A stretch of DNA of 34,879 nt from Brachyspira sp. CAG:484 (GCA_000431315.1 HF989735.1:86634-121512); one strand, 5' to 3'; positions 1 to 8,327 are shown, counted from the first letter of the stretch. Numbers and translations are program-made. Notes: generated by a model not told the origin, from the letters alone.

Positions 1-2
1 CC

Positions 3-164
3 CGCCACTTTATAAACTGGTATATCCAGGAACAGGTAGAGGAGGAAGCCAGTGTAGATGATATAATAAAGAAGATGAAAATGTTCGGGCAGGACAAATC
101 AATCCTTTATCATATAGATATTGAACTCGGTAAGCGGGAATACACACAACATAAATATTCATAA
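3..164 (+). CDS. Ferritin, C-terminal part (gene truncated by window edge)
   Basis: The last 53 residues of an open frame running in from the left edge. They contain FINWYIQEQVEEEASV followed by LYHIDIELG, which matches the last helices of bacterial non-haem ferritin; that family typically reads F-x-x-W-[FY]-[VI]-x-E-Q-V-E-E-E here. The EQVEEE glutamates belong to the ferroxidase-centre region. Ferritin is a cytosolic 24-mer that oxidises Fe(II) and stores iron. The start and N-terminal half are outside the window. A strong hairpin follows the stop. Family call confident; subtype unknown. Confidence 0.85.
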   Translation, partial: RHFINWYIQEQVEEEASVDDIIKKMKMFGQDKSILYHIDIELGKREYTQHKYS

Positions 165-172
165 AATAAATG

Positions 173-207
173 AAGCAGGAACTATATTAAACAGTTCCTG
201 TTTTATT
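173..207. terminator. Rho-independent terminator, probably bidirectional
   Basis: CAGGAACT (176-183) pairs with AGTTCCTG (193-200) across a 9-nt loop. The stem extends by a G-U and A-U pairs, then comes TTTTATT. It lies between the convergent ferritin and DUF1796-like genes, and the A-rich 161-170 stretch gives a U-rich tail on the other strand. Confidence 0.8.
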
Positions 208-898
208 ATTTAATTTTTTTTAATATATCTGGATTTAAATTTTTTGCGACCAAATCAAAATTTTTTAGCCATCCTAGGTTATATTCGTTAGTAATATCGA
301 ATTCATTATATAATATTGCGCGGTTTAGACCGCTTAAGTCAATTTTAGGCGGATTATCATGCAAAAAATTTATAACATAAAATTTAAACGGTTTCCCGTT
401 TCTCAGTTTTAAAAGCGAGTTATATATCCTATTTAGAACATCTACGCTAAGATCATTTTGGTCACAACAGAGTATATACTTTTTGGGAGCTTTATCTTTT
501 GTTATACTTAAAAAGTTTTCTACGCGTTTTTTGTACCGCGTTAAGAATTCGTCCCTTGTAAGATGTCCATCATGAATAAAATGTATTAAATATTTCCGGT
601 TAATATAATAGTTTGTTTCCTCGTCAAATTCAACATCATTAAAATAATCTGAAAATTCATTTTCTAATATCTCAGCAAGAGATTTTACCGGAGTAACGCA
701 TAAATCAAACGGACAGGTTAATTCTCCGCGCAGTCTTGCAGGCTTTAAATAAAATTTTGTGAACGCCATTCGGACAAAACAGTTAGTTCCTAGCGAGATG
801 TAATAATTCTTTTTCTCAGGCAGATGAAACGTTAATTTAAGCCCGCATATTTCAATTTGTATTTTAGGTCCTTCTTTTAAATATTTAAGTATAGACAT
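206..898 (-). CDS. DUF1796-like putative cysteine peptidase
   Basis: A 230-residue protein with no signal peptide or membrane segment. The N-terminal third has ISLGTNCFVRMAF and later CPFDLCVTP. This resembles DUF1796 papain-like putative cysteine peptidases, which carry SLGxNC near the start and PFDW around residue 50; NC would hold the nucleophile. A later YILCCDQNDL and YVINF strand pattern fits an alpha/beta core. No substrate can be inferred. It is convergent with ferritin and divergent from the kinase operon. The ribosome binding site before the ATG is weak (GTGAG). The family is assigned by recollected motif, so confidence is moderate. Confidence 0.55.
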   Translation of the reverse strand: MSILKYLKEGPKIQIEICGLKLTFHLPEKKNYYISLGTNCFVRMAFTKFYLKPARLRGELTCPFDLCVTPVKSLAEILENEFSDYFNDVEFDEETNYYINRKYLIHFIHDGHLTRDEFLTRYKKRVENFLSITKDKAPKKYILCCDQNDLSVDVLNRIYNSLLKLRNGKPFKFYVINFLHDNPPKIDLSGLNRAILYNEFDITNEYNLGWLKNFDLVAKNLNPDILKKIK

Positions 899-959
899 AA
901 AAAAAACTCACATTCCATAAATCATTATTATTATTTATAAATTAAAATATTAATTTAAG

Positions 960-979
960 AAATAGCTGTTAGGCTATTT
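960..979. repeat. Inverted repeat in the divergent promoter region
   Basis: AAATAGC (960-966) and GCTATTT (973-979) form a 7-bp hairpin with a 6-nt loop between the DUF1796-like gene and the kinase promoter. It could be an operator or a leader hairpin of the minus-strand gene. No function can be assigned. Confidence 0.35.
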
Positions 980-1024
980 TTATAAAAAAATATTTTGCTG
1001 ATTTATTGCGGATTTGTAAACAAT

Positions 1025-1053
1025 TTGTCCGAATTGTAAAAATAACGTATTAT
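1025..1053 (+). promoter_or_regulatory. Sigma70-type promoter of the kinase operon, possibly leaderless
   Basis: TTGTCC (1025-1030), a 17-bp spacer, then TATTAT (1048-1053). The ATG at 1063 lies only 9 nt beyond the -10 box and no Shine-Dalgarno sequence is present. Transcription would start at or next to the start codon. Confidence 0.6.
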
Positions 1054-1062
1054 TATATTGTT

Positions 1063-2655
1063 ATGATAAGCGGTAAAATTGTAATTGTAGATGATGAAAA
1101 AATTGTTACCTCTGCTTTTAAGACTTTGCTGAAAGTAGAGGGATTTAGTGATGTGAATTGCTTTAATAACCCCGAAGAAGCTGTAGACTTCTTAAAAAGC
1201 AACACCCCGGATATTATTGTTTCCGACTTTTTAATGCCGCAGATGAACGGACTTGAGTTTTTAACTAAGGCAAAAGAGCTTTATCCCGAAGTTAGTATGA
1301 TTCTTTTGACCGGCTATGCGGATAAAGAGAATGCAATTAAGGCTATAAACGAAATCGGGCTTTACAAATATATTGAAAAACCTTGGGATAATGACGATCT
1401 GCTTGTGAATATCAGAAATGGTATTGAAAGAAGCCATTTGTTAAGTGATTTGAGAGATAAAATAACCCAGCTGGAAGAAGCTAAATCACAGCTTGAAGTC
1501 TATTCAACCCGCCTTGAAGAGCTTGTTGCAGAACGTACAAGAGATTTGATGATTGCAAACAGCAAACTGTCAGGAATTATTAATTATTGTGCGGACGGGA
1601 TTATTATTATAGATAAAAAAGGTAATATAGAACAGGCAAATCCTGCCTGTGAAAATATGACAGGCTTAAGCGAAAGTGCACTTTGCAAAAAGAAATTCCA
1701 GGAAGTTGCTTTTGTTACATCTAAAAATGATAATTCTGCATCAAACAATCCGGATGGTGTTATTTTCGGGCTGAATAAAGAAGCTAAAGATGTACTCGTA
1801 AAAGATTGCTATATAAGAAATTCTCTAGGAGAAGGGTGTTTACCTGTAGAAATAAACTTTGCAGCAATTTCAACAAATGACGATGCTGATGAAAAGTACG
1901 TAGGAGTTATACGTGATGTCAGCAAACACAAGGAAACTGAGCGGCTGCGTGATGATTTTATTGCAACACTTACTCATGACTTGAGAACCCCGCTTCTTGC
2001 CGCTATACAGACTTTAAAATTTTTCCTTGACGGTTCTTTAGGTCCTGTTGAAGAAAAACAGAGTGTGTTGCTTTCAACTATGCTTCAGAGCAACGAGGAT
2101 TTGCTGGGGCTTGTCAATGCGCTGCTTGAGGTTTACAGGTTTGAGAGCGGTAAACTTTCTTTGTGCAAAACAGTTTTCCCTGTAAAAGATCTGGTAACAC
2201 AGTGCTACGATGAATTAAAACCGCTTGCAGATAAGAAAAATATTGACTTCAGGCTGGTTTGTGAATGTGAAGATAATACTGAAATTACAGCAGATAAATC
2301 AGAATTGAAACGCGTTATTATAAATCTTTGCGGAAATGCTGTTAATTATACAAACAAAAACGGAATTATTGAGGTTCTTGCAAAAGTTCAGTCAGGTGAC
2401 TTTATTTTCTCTGTTACTGATAACGGAAACGGTATTCCGCAGGAGGATATTCCGCATCTGTTTAACAGATTTTCACAGGGAACAAGCCGTAAGCGTTCAA
2501 CCGGTACAGGTTTGGGGCTTTATTTATCAAGACAGATTATAGAAGCGCATGGCGGGAAAATCTGGCTTGACAGCAAGTTAAATAAAGGAAGTGAATTTAC
2601 TTTTTTATTAACAAATGTAGTTAAGAATATGGAAAGACGGGTAGTAAATGGTTAA
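1063..2655 (+). CDS. Hybrid sensor: REC-PAS-histidine kinase
   Basis: A 530-residue cytosolic two-component protein with no membrane segment. Order of parts: an N-terminal receiver (DD at 10-11, phosphoacceptor D55 in VSDFLMP, T83, K107 in EKPW); a coiled coil near 125-170; a PAS domain near 170-290 (INYCADGIIIID); HisKA with H305 in ATLTHDLRTPL; and an ATPase with an N box near NLCGNAVNY, DNGNGIP and GTGLGLYLS. The receiver-first arrangement resembles cyanobacterial hybrid kinases that are controlled by another kinase. The frame opens at a TTG at 1006, but ATG 1063 is preferred because the receiver begins there and a promoter ends just before it. The gene overlaps the next regulator by 8 bp, so that protein is the likely partner. 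Signal unknown. Confidence 0.9.
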   Translation: MISGKIVIVDDEKIVTSAFKTLLKVEGFSDVNCFNNPEEAVDFLKSNTPDIIVSDFLMPQMNGLEFLTKAKELYPEVSMILLTGYADKENAIKAINEIGLYKYIEKPWDNDDLLVNIRNGIERSHLLSDLRDKITQLEEAKSQLEVYSTRLEELVAERTRDLMIANSKLSGIINYCADGIIIIDKKGNIEQANPACENMTGLSESALCKKKFQEVAFVTSKNDNSASNNPDGVIFGLNKEAKDVLVKDCYIRNSLGEGCLPVEINFAAISTNDDADEKYVGVIRDVSKHKETERLRDDFIATLTHDLRTPLLAAIQTLKFFLDGSLGPVEEKQSVLLSTMLQSNEDLLGLVNALLEVYRFESGKLSLCKTVFPVKDLVTQCYDELKPLADKKNIDFRLVCECEDNTEITADKSELKRVIINLCGNAVNYTNKNGIIEVLAKVQSGDFIFSVTDNGNGIPQEDIPHLFNRFSQGTSRKRSTGTGLGLYLSRQIIEAHGGKIWLDSKLNKGSEFTFLLTNVVKNMERRVVNG

Positions 2656-3313
2656 GGTTCTTATTATAGAAGATCAGGATATGGCAAGGGTTGCGCTTTC
2701 TGTTGTTTTAAGCAAGAACCCTAATATAGAAATTGCTGATATGGCTGTTGATGGTCAGGAAGGTGTTGATAAAGCTCTTGAGGTTAAGCCGGATTTAGTT
2801 ATAATGGACATCGGACTTCCGACAATTGACGGGATTGAAGCTACAAGACAAATAAAAGAAGCTAATCCTAAAATTAAAGTTTTAATGTATACCTCACGTG
2901 AGGCAGAGGATGATATTTTTGACGCATTTCAGGCGGGTGCAGACGGTTATATTACCAAAGGCGCAACTGTTGAGCAGACTTTGTCGGCAGTTCTTGCCGT
3001 AAGCGAAGGTACAGGCTGGCTTGATCCTGCTATAGCAAAGGTAGTTCTAACAAATATCAGACGCTCAACTCCAACCGAAGGAAGACGCGGTGAAATTAAT
3101 TATAAACTTGGAAAGAATTTATACGGACTTACTGAGCGGGAAATGGATGTACTTGCGCTTATTGTCGACGGGCTTACTAATCCACAGATAGCTGAGCGTT
3201 TATATATTACGATTTCTACAACCAAAACACACGTACATAGTATTTTGCAAAAGCTTTATGTAAGAACAAGGGCAAAAGCTACAGCAATGGCAATGAAAGA
3301 GGGCTTGGTATAA
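2648..3313 (+). CDS. NarL/LuxR-type response regulator
   Basis: 221 residues. The N-terminal receiver has acidic E8-D9, phosphoacceptor D54 in IMDIGLP, T82 and K104 in YITKGA. The C-terminal LuxR-type HTH (about 157-215) shows LTEREMDVLALIVDGLTNPQIAERL followed by the recognition-helix pattern TTKTHVHSILQKL (written here as two short motifs of one domain). It binds DNA on phosphorylation, presumably by the kinase whose last 8 bp it overlaps. The overlap implies translational coupling. A gene for a secreted protein starts 1-4 nt after its stop, so that gene may be co-regulated. Targets cannot be read from the window. Confidence 0.93.
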   Translation: MVKVLIIEDQDMARVALSVVLSKNPNIEIADMAVDGQEGVDKALEVKPDLVIMDIGLPTIDGIEATRQIKEANPKIKVLMYTSREAEDDIFDAFQAGADGYITKGATVEQTLSAVLAVSEGTGWLDPAIAKVVLTNIRRSTPTEGRRGEINYKLGKNLYGLTEREMDVLALIVDGLTNPQIAERLYITISTTKTHVHSILQKLYVRTRAKATAMAMKEGLV

Positions 3314-3317
3314 CGTG

Positions 3318-4739
3318 ATGCGTTTAAAGTTTCTATTGGCGGCGCTTCTTTTTGGAATGCTGGGTGCAAGTGCTTTTGACATGCCGGATATGACAATGCC
3401 GTCATTTAAAAAAGATGCCAGAGAACGTGAAGCTGAATATGTTCATAAAGTTGAAAAGCAGGAGGTTAAAGAGGCGCATGAGCGGCGTAAAATGAACCGG
3501 ACACCATCAGGCTTTATGACTGTTGAAGAGTACGAAATGCTTTCCGCGCCTAAAGATAAAACACAGGCTGAAATTGAAATTCCGAAACTTGAAACGCCTT
3601 CTGATATGAAATATATCCCACAACCTACTTATAAAATTGTGAGATATAACAACCCTCCGGGAAGTCCTGAACTTTCCATAAAGAGAAAATTCTATGCAAT
3701 GCGCCAGCAAAACGCACAGGGAATAGCATCTCCTGATTTTCAGATACTGGTTTACCCGTCTGTGTATTATTATCCAAGCAGTGCTGCTGTAGCGTGCGAC
3801 TTGTTTGTAATTCCTCTTGAGCCGCGGGAAACTAACCTTAATAAAATTTTAAAGGCAAATGTAATGCACAGGTGGACTGACCCTATATTATCTACCGATA
3901 AATCAATAAGGGATGCGTATTCATTTAGAACACTTACACCTGTTGATTTTTCTGCTGACGGTACAAAGCTTCTTGTAAAAGAAAAGGTCGGTTATTCAGA
4001 CAGAGAAGGTATATGGCAGACTAATGCCATTGTTTATGACTTTAATACAAAGACCTCTTATAATCTTGTGGAATTACGTGATGCTGTTGCTTATTACTGG
4101 AAAGAATACAAGAATGTAAACCTTGATGAGAAACGCTGGGATTTATACCCTCTTGGCTTTGATATAAACGAACCTGACAGAGTTATTTCTTATGCTTATG
4201 CCTATACCGGAGATACCCCTGTATTTCTTGGCAGCTGGAGTATTGACAGCCATGGCGAGCAGGCAAGACTTATTTCTTTTACTAACAAGGATGTTCAGGT
4301 AAGCATGAACGGCTTTAAGATTGTTCAGGATGGAATTGTCCCGCCTGACCAGCTTAAAAATGAAGAAAAAGCTGTCAAAAAATATGAAAAATCTGAAGCT
4401 AAACGTAAAAAAGCTGAAGACAGAGCCGAAGTTAAACAGATGAATGCCGAGTACAAGCAAAAGATAAAAGAGATGGATGCTGAATTTAGGAAACAGCAAA
4501 AAGATTTTAAACTACAGGATAAACTTCAAGGTACGACAACCCGGAATGATACTGTTGAAAAATATGAAGAGTTAAAGGCTATTCAGGAGCAGAAGTCGGC
4601 TGCAAAAGAAGCTAAAAAACAGGCGGCAGAAGCACGTAAACAACAAAAAGAGCTGGCAAAAGAAGTCAGAAGACAGGAAAAGTTAAAACAAAAACAGCAA
4701 AAAGAACTGTTAAAACAACAGAAAAAACAAGCAGGCTAA
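3318..4739 (+). CDS. Secreted coiled-coil protein of unknown function
   Basis: 473 residues, not recognised as a named family. A signal peptide is clear: MRLKFLLAALLFGMLGASAF with likely cleavage after ASA. The middle (about 60-340) is a mixed region with Tyr-rich stretches such as YPSVYYYPSS. The last 130 residues are a Lys/Glu/Gln-rich coiled coil (AEDRAEVKQMNAEY, then many KQQKE units), very basic at the end. A GTG at 3315 directly precedes the ATG and could serve instead. It is the third gene of the signalling operon and overlaps the convergent GIY-YIG gene by 4 bp. It is possibly an envelope protein reporting to, or controlled by, the two-component pair; that is inference. Confidence 0.7.
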   Translation: MRLKFLLAALLFGMLGASAFDMPDMTMPSFKKDAREREAEYVHKVEKQEVKEAHERRKMNRTPSGFMTVEEYEMLSAPKDKTQAEIEIPKLETPSDMKYIPQPTYKIVRYNNPPGSPELSIKRKFYAMRQQNAQGIASPDFQILVYPSVYYYPSSAAVACDLFVIPLEPRETNLNKILKANVMHRWTDPILSTDKSIRDAYSFRTLTPVDFSADGTKLLVKEKVGYSDREGIWQTNAIVYDFNTKTSYNLVELRDAVAYYWKEYKNVNLDEKRWDLYPLGFDINEPDRVISYAYAYTGDTPVFLGSWSIDSHGEQARLISFTNKDVQVSMNGFKIVQDGIVPPDQLKNEEKAVKKYEKSEAKRKKAEDRAEVKQMNAEYKQKIKEMDAEFRKQQKDFKLQDKLQGTTTRNDTVEKYEELKAIQEQKSAAKEAKKQAAEARKQQKELAKEVRRQEKLKQKQQKELLKQQKKQAG

Positions 4740-4993
4740 ATGACCTGCTGCTCAATAAGCTTTAATTTTTCATTGTGCGACATATGCTTTATCCGGTATT
4801 CTTCTTTCATGGCTTCTGATTTTGTATCAAATTCTTTGGTATAAACAACTTTAACCGGTTTATGCGCTCTTGTGTACTTGGCACCTTTGCCTTCCTGATG
4901 AGCTTTAAAGCGCTTTTCAATGTTATCAGTATAGCCGCAATACAGTGAACCGCCTTCTATAAGCAGAATGTAGGTATAATACTTCTTATCCAT
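4736..4993 (-). CDS. GIY-YIG nuclease superfamily protein (UPF0213/YhbQ-like)
   Basis: 85 residues, the usual size for stand-alone GIY-YIG domain proteins. Visible motifs are YTYILLIEGGSLYCGYT (the GIY...YIG pair, here YIL and YCGYT), R28 in NIEKRFKAHQ, and GAKYTRAHKPVKVVY; a Glu in the SEAMKEEYRIK helix would bind metal. This family is linked to DNA processing, but the role of the single-domain members is poorly defined. A terminator separates it from the upstream gene on the same strand, and no good ribosome binding site is seen. Confidence 0.9.
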   Translation of the reverse strand: MDKKYYTYILLIEGGSLYCGYTDNIEKRFKAHQEGKGAKYTRAHKPVKVVYTKEFDTKSEAMKEEYRIKHMSHNEKLKLIEQQVI

Positions 4994-5012
4994 ATAAAAA
5001 TTTTACAATAAA

Positions 5013-5036
5013 AAAGCGGTTTGTATAAAAACCGCC
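5013..5036 (-). terminator. Terminator of the Cys/Gly/Ser-tailed small gene
   Basis: Read on the minus strand, GCGGTTT and AAACCGC arms (5029-5035 and 5016-5022) flank a 6-nt loop and are followed by a run of T. It lies between the stop at 5080 and the GIY-YIG start at 4993. Confidence 0.75.
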
Positions 5037-5079
5037 ATTTATCCATTTTCTTTTATTTCTTATTTTCACATCTTTTTCA

Positions 5080-5442
5080 TTATACAAATGAAGAGAAGCC
5101 GCCGCCTGAAGAGCATGAAGAACCTGCACTTGCTCCTGAGAAGCTTCCGCATCCGCCTGCTGAAACTCCTGAACAGTCAGTTCCGACAGTTGCAACTGCT
5201 GATGCAAATCCTGCCATAAAGTTAGATGTGGCTACTGTTTCTCCGTCTGTATATGGTGTATAGTTTGAAAAATCTATTGTTTGTGCAAAAGGATTTGAAG
5301 GACTGAATGTATCATATGAATTTTTTGCAAACCAGCTTTTTTCTGCCTGATAAGCTAAAGAACCTGCAGTTTCTGCTGTTTCTACCGGTTTTGCATTTGC
5401 TGTGTTGTTAAGATTGCTGGATGATTTAGTTTCGATGTTCAT
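5080..5442 (-). CDS. Small protein with a Gly/Ser/Cys-rich tail
   Basis: 120 residues, not recognised. A strong ribosome binding site (AAGGAGAG, about 4 nt before ATG) supports translation. The first 75 residues are polar (Asn/Thr/Ala-rich, with SLAYQAEKSWFAKNSYDTF). The last 35 are almost only Gly, Ser, Ala and Cys, with Cys at 90, 98 and 110, ending FSSFV. There is no signal peptide. The leader-plus-low-complexity-core plan resembles ribosomally made, modified peptides or a small surface protein, but no modification enzyme is next to it. The opposite-strand frames here are shadows. Function unknown. Confidence 0.7.
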   Translation of the reverse strand: MNIETKSSSNLNNTANAKPVETAETAGSLAYQAEKSWFAKNSYDTFSPSNPFAQTIDFSNYTPYTDGETVATSNFMAGFASAVATVGTDCSGVSAGGCGSFSGASAGSSCSSGGGFSSFV

Positions 5443-5596
5443 AAACTCTCCTTAATCTATTCTGTCCTCGTTACATCTATATAAAAAATTTTAAAATCAT
5501 CTGATTTCAGCATGGTTATTTTTACGTTACATTTCTTAATAAAAATATCAAAAAAATATCTTGACTGGTATTATAATAAGCAGAAAGGATGTGTTT

Positions 5597-6436
5597 ATGT
5601 TAGTTAAGCGTATTGGTTTTAATAATTCAGTTCTACCGTTTTCAGGTAATAGCAGAAAGAAAGATGTTAACAAAGATAAAATAATAGTAATTCAGCCTTC
5701 AGCTTCAGATAAGGCTGCAAATAGAGCTATCAAAACACTTTTAATTAGCGCACTTATGACATCACCCGCTGTAATAAATACATCCTGTGATAAGTGGACA
5801 GAAGAGGATTTTAGCCATTGGGAAAACGAAAATCCAGCGCATTATAAAGATTATGTTTATATAATTCCTTCACGCAAAGTCGACGGAATAATGCTTCCTA
5901 CTGATAGTGTAGAGATTAAACATGGCTTTGCTGTAAATGATAATTTAAATAAAAACTTAAATAATATGCTTAATAAATTAAATATTCCAAGAATGACAGA
6001 AGGTGAGCTTCCTGTAAGCATGTCATGGCTTGGTGACGGATCATCAAAGCATGTTACACATATGCTTCTTGACGGTGATGCCTCCAAGGATGGAAAATAT
6101 GTCTATAATGTAACCAAATACTCTAATAGCGGAAATGAACAAAAATATACTTACACCTTCTCTGATAACGGAAGTAAAGTTAATCTTAGTGTTAATTCAA
6201 ATGGAGTAACTTCTGAATATACTCTTGCTGATGATGGAAATGAGATTGCATGCTACAAAAACACAGATGGCGAAGACATAAAATGTGCTGTTTTCTGTGA
6301 ATCAAAGCTTCCTGATGAAAACGGTGCAAAGGCTCATTGTATTGTAAAAGAGAGCTTCGATGAAAATGGCGAAACAAGTGATCTTGCAGTTATGAGCAAC
6401 TTTGATTTATGGTCATATACTCCTGATAAGCTTTAA
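5597..6436 (+). CDS. Hypothetical protein with an N-terminal LPFSG segment
   Basis: 279 residues, not recognised. The frame opens at a TTG at 5561, but ATG 5597 has AAAGGA 8 nt upstream and is the better start. The N-terminus MLVKRIGFNNSVLPFSG recalls the short FQAKF openings of two other proteins in this window. Residues about 40-65 are weakly hydrophobic (TLLISALMTSPAVINTSC). The rest is hydrophilic and strand-rich (KYVYNVTKYSN, YTYTFSDNGSK), as in a beta-sheet protein. No catalytic motif seen. It stands alone, with a 14-bp palindrome after its stop. Confidence 0.65.
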   Translation: MLVKRIGFNNSVLPFSGNSRKKDVNKDKIIVIQPSASDKAANRAIKTLLISALMTSPAVINTSCDKWTEEDFSHWENENPAHYKDYVYIIPSRKVDGIMLPTDSVEIKHGFAVNDNLNKNLNNMLNKLNIPRMTEGELPVSMSWLGDGSSKHVTHMLLDGDASKDGKYVYNVTKYSNSGNEQKYTYTFSDNGSKVNLSVNSNGVTSEYTLADDGNEIACYKNTDGEDIKCAVFCESKLPDENGAKAHCIVKESFDENGETSDLAVMSNFDLWSYTPDKL

Positions 6437-6440
6437 ATAT

Positions 6441-6454
6441 AAATCTATAGATTT
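6441..6454. repeat. Perfect 14-bp palindrome
   Basis: AAATCTATAGATTT lies just after the stop at 6436 and upstream of the next gene. There is no T-run, so it reads more like a protein-binding site than a terminator. Confidence 0.35.
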
Positions 6455-6531
6455 AGAAAATATAAACTTCTGATTGATGCTCTTTTACTTTCTAAAGTGT
6501 ATTCTTGATATGAAAGAAGGATTAGGGAATC

Positions 6532-7176
6532 ATGAAAAAGCTATTAATTTTTATCGCAGTATTTATACTAAGTATTTCAGGAGCTTTAGCTTCGGATAAT
6601 CTTTTGAATACGGTAATTCTGGAAGGCACAGAAGGAGGTTATAATATCGTCCTGCGTTCGGATAGTATTGCCGGCGTAAGAAGAATAATTTCTTCAGATG
6701 ACAAACTAACCCTCGATATAAAGGGGCTTAGTTCATCAAATAATCTAAGCACAATATATAAAAACACGTCTGATGCTAATAGCGTAATTGTCGAAAATGT
6801 CGGAAACAATGAGGTTAAGATACACATTCAGGCAAAAAATATTGTTAATGCAAATATCATATTTGATACTCCTGCCTCTGCTCCTGTTGTTGTATCGGAT
6901 AAAGTTTCTAATAACGCAATTGCATGGAGTGCTGTAGCATTTGTTGTGCTATGCTTTATATTTGCAAAAAGCAAAAATATTAAAGATGATCCTGAAGAGG
7001 AAATTGCAGAAGCTATACAGAAAAATATGCGCGACAGAGAGATTGCAATGTATAAAAATTATAAAAAAGAGCTCCTGACAATTCCGAGTATCGACTATAA
7101 GGTAAAGGATCCGCGCGTAAGAGTTGCAATCCGACGCGCTGATACTATAAGACATCTGCAAAGAGCAGGCAGATAA
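6532..7176 (+). CDS. Membrane-anchored protein with AMIN-like extracytoplasmic region
   Basis: 214 residues. Signal peptide MKKLLIFIAVFILSISGALA, then a strand-rich domain (about 25-115: GGYNIVLRSDSIAGVRRI, KLTLDIKGLS, NEVKIHIQAKN). Its pattern resembles the AMIN domain found in secretins and amidases. A transmembrane helix follows at about 128-147 (AIAWSAVAFVVLCFIFA), then a charged cytosolic tail ending RHLQRAGR. It is the first gene of a three-gene set; the next start is 15 nt downstream. The AMIN assignment is tentative. It could link envelope or pilus components to the band 7 protein downstream. Confidence 0.6.
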   Translation: MKKLLIFIAVFILSISGALASDNLLNTVILEGTEGGYNIVLRSDSIAGVRRIISSDDKLTLDIKGLSSSNNLSTIYKNTSDANSVIVENVGNNEVKIHIQAKNIVNANIIFDTPASAPVVVSDKVSNNAIAWSAVAFVVLCFIFAKSKNIKDDPEEEIAEAIQKNMRDREIAMYKNYKKELLTIPSIDYKVKDPRVRVAIRRADTIRHLQRAGR

Positions 7177-7190
7177 TTAGGAGATAAAAC

Positions 7191-7382
7191 GTGGCAATCA
7201 GAGTTCTTCTATTATTATTATCACTGGTAATCATCGTTAATATTGTAATTATTATATGCAGCTATATTTTTGGTGTAAACCTTTACCAAAAACATGGTAA
7301 ACAAATTCTAAACGGTTTTGGAATTCTGGTTTTACTAATTGTAATAATTTATATAGTACTTTCTATTTTAGGATTGGTATAA
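7191..7382 (+). CDS. 63-residue two-helix membrane protein
   Basis: The start is GTG at 7191 with TAGGAG about 7 nt upstream. Two long hydrophobic helices (about 5-28 and 40-62) are joined by a short charged loop, NLYQKHGKQILNG. No family recognised. It lies 14 nt after the AMIN-like gene and 19 nt before the band 7 gene, so it is probably co-transcribed and may be a small partner of that membrane assembly. It is not an NfeD protein by sequence. Confidence 0.65.
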   Translation: MAIRVLLLLLSLVIIVNIVIIICSYIFGVNLYQKHGKQILNGFGILVLLIVIIYIVLSILGLV

Positions 7383-7401
7383 GAGAGGAGAAGTATCTGG
7401 T

Positions 7402-8220
7402 ATGGCTAAAAATACAAATTTTGATAAAAGCAATCTTGCAACTCCGGTAATGGTTATATTACTTGTGATATGTTTTATTGTGTTGTGTAACCCTATAGCA
7501 ATAGTTGGAGTTGGTGAAAGAGGTGTAAAAGTTACTCTAGGACAGGTTTCTCCTAAAAGCTATACTGAAGGTGTCCATCTCGTAACTCCTTTTATTTCTA
7601 AAATTAAAAATATGGATGTAAAAACCCAGAAAACTTATATAGAAACTGATTTATATACAAAAGACATCCAGCAGGCAAAAATTTCTTATGTAATAAACTA
7701 TAACCTTCAGCCTCAAAATGCCCACAAAATGTATAGAGAAGTCGGAACTAACTATGTTGATAATATTTTAATGCCTGTGGTTGAAGGTACTATAAAAGAT
7801 GTTATAGGCAGATGGAATGCTCAGGATTTAGTTGCTAACAGAGAAACTGCTACTATTGATATATTAAAAAAGCTCCAGACACAGCTTGAACCGAGATATA
7901 TTAATGTAACCGGCTTCCAAATCACTGATATAAATTATTCCGGAGGCTTTGAACGTGCAATTGAAAGTAAGGTTACAGCTGAACAGGAAGCATTAAAAGC
8001 TAAAAACAGAACAGTGCAAATCCAGGAAGAAGCTAAACAAAAAATCATATCAGCAGAAGCTGAGGCTAAATCAATGGCTATTAGAGCCAATGCCCTCAGC
8101 CAAAATAAAGCCCTTGTTGAATACGAGGCAGTACAAAAATGGGATGGAAAGCTTCCTCAATACATGATGGGTAATTCAATCCCGTTTATAAATATGACTC
8201 CGGCATCAAGAAAAAGATAA
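7402..8220 (+). CDS. SPFH/band 7 (prohibitin-like) membrane protein
   Basis: 272 residues. An N-terminal transmembrane helix (about 14-33) is followed by an SPFH domain: VGVGERGVKVTLGQV, EGVHLVTPFI, QAKISYVINYNL, then a Glu/Ala/Lys coiled coil (TAEQEALKAKNRTVQIQEEAK). This is the prohibitin/HflC layout. Such proteins form ring-shaped oligomers that organise membranes and control FtsH-type proteases. The GAGGAG ribosome binding site is about 12 nt from the ATG. It is the last gene of the membrane cluster and is followed by a strong terminator. Confidence 0.9.
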   Translation: MAKNTNFDKSNLATPVMVILLVICFIVLCNPIAIVGVGERGVKVTLGQVSPKSYTEGVHLVTPFISKIKNMDVKTQKTYIETDLYTKDIQQAKISYVINYNLQPQNAHKMYREVGTNYVDNILMPVVEGTIKDVIGRWNAQDLVANRETATIDILKKLQTQLEPRYINVTGFQITDINYSGGFERAIESKVTAEQEALKAKNRTVQIQEEAKQKIISAEAEAKSMAIRANALSQNKALVEYEAVQKWDGKLPQYMMGNSIPFINMTPASRKR

Positions 8221-8253
8221 TAAATAATATTTAACCTTAAATAATCCTTAATC

Positions 8254-8284
8254 ATCCGCTTCAATAATGAGGCGGATTTTTTTA
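8254..8284 (+). terminator. Rho-independent terminator after the band 7 gene
   Basis: A 10-bp stem (ATCCGCTTCA with TGAGGCGGAT, one G-U pair), a 4-nt loop ATAA, and a run of seven T. A smaller ACCCG/CGGGT hairpin at 8292-8305 may serve the convergent wecB gene. Confidence 0.85.
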
Positions 8285-8327
8285 ATATTCTTAACCCGGA
8301 CGCGGGTACGGGTGAGGTTCACAGCAG

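Noticed and set aside
1006..1062. 19-residue N-terminal extension of the kinase from TTG 1006
   Set aside because: The extension would cover the promoter, has no ribosome binding site, and precedes the natural start of the receiver domain.
4143..4499. 118-codon minus-strand frame, Phe-rich
   Set aside because: Shadow of the Lys/Glu coiled coil of the secreted protein (Lys codons read as Phe on the other strand); no start signal.
5021..5263. 80-codon plus-strand frame, Pro/Glu-rich
   Set aside because: It is the reverse complement of the Gly/Ser/Cys tail of the minus-strand gene, which has the better ribosome binding site and terminator.
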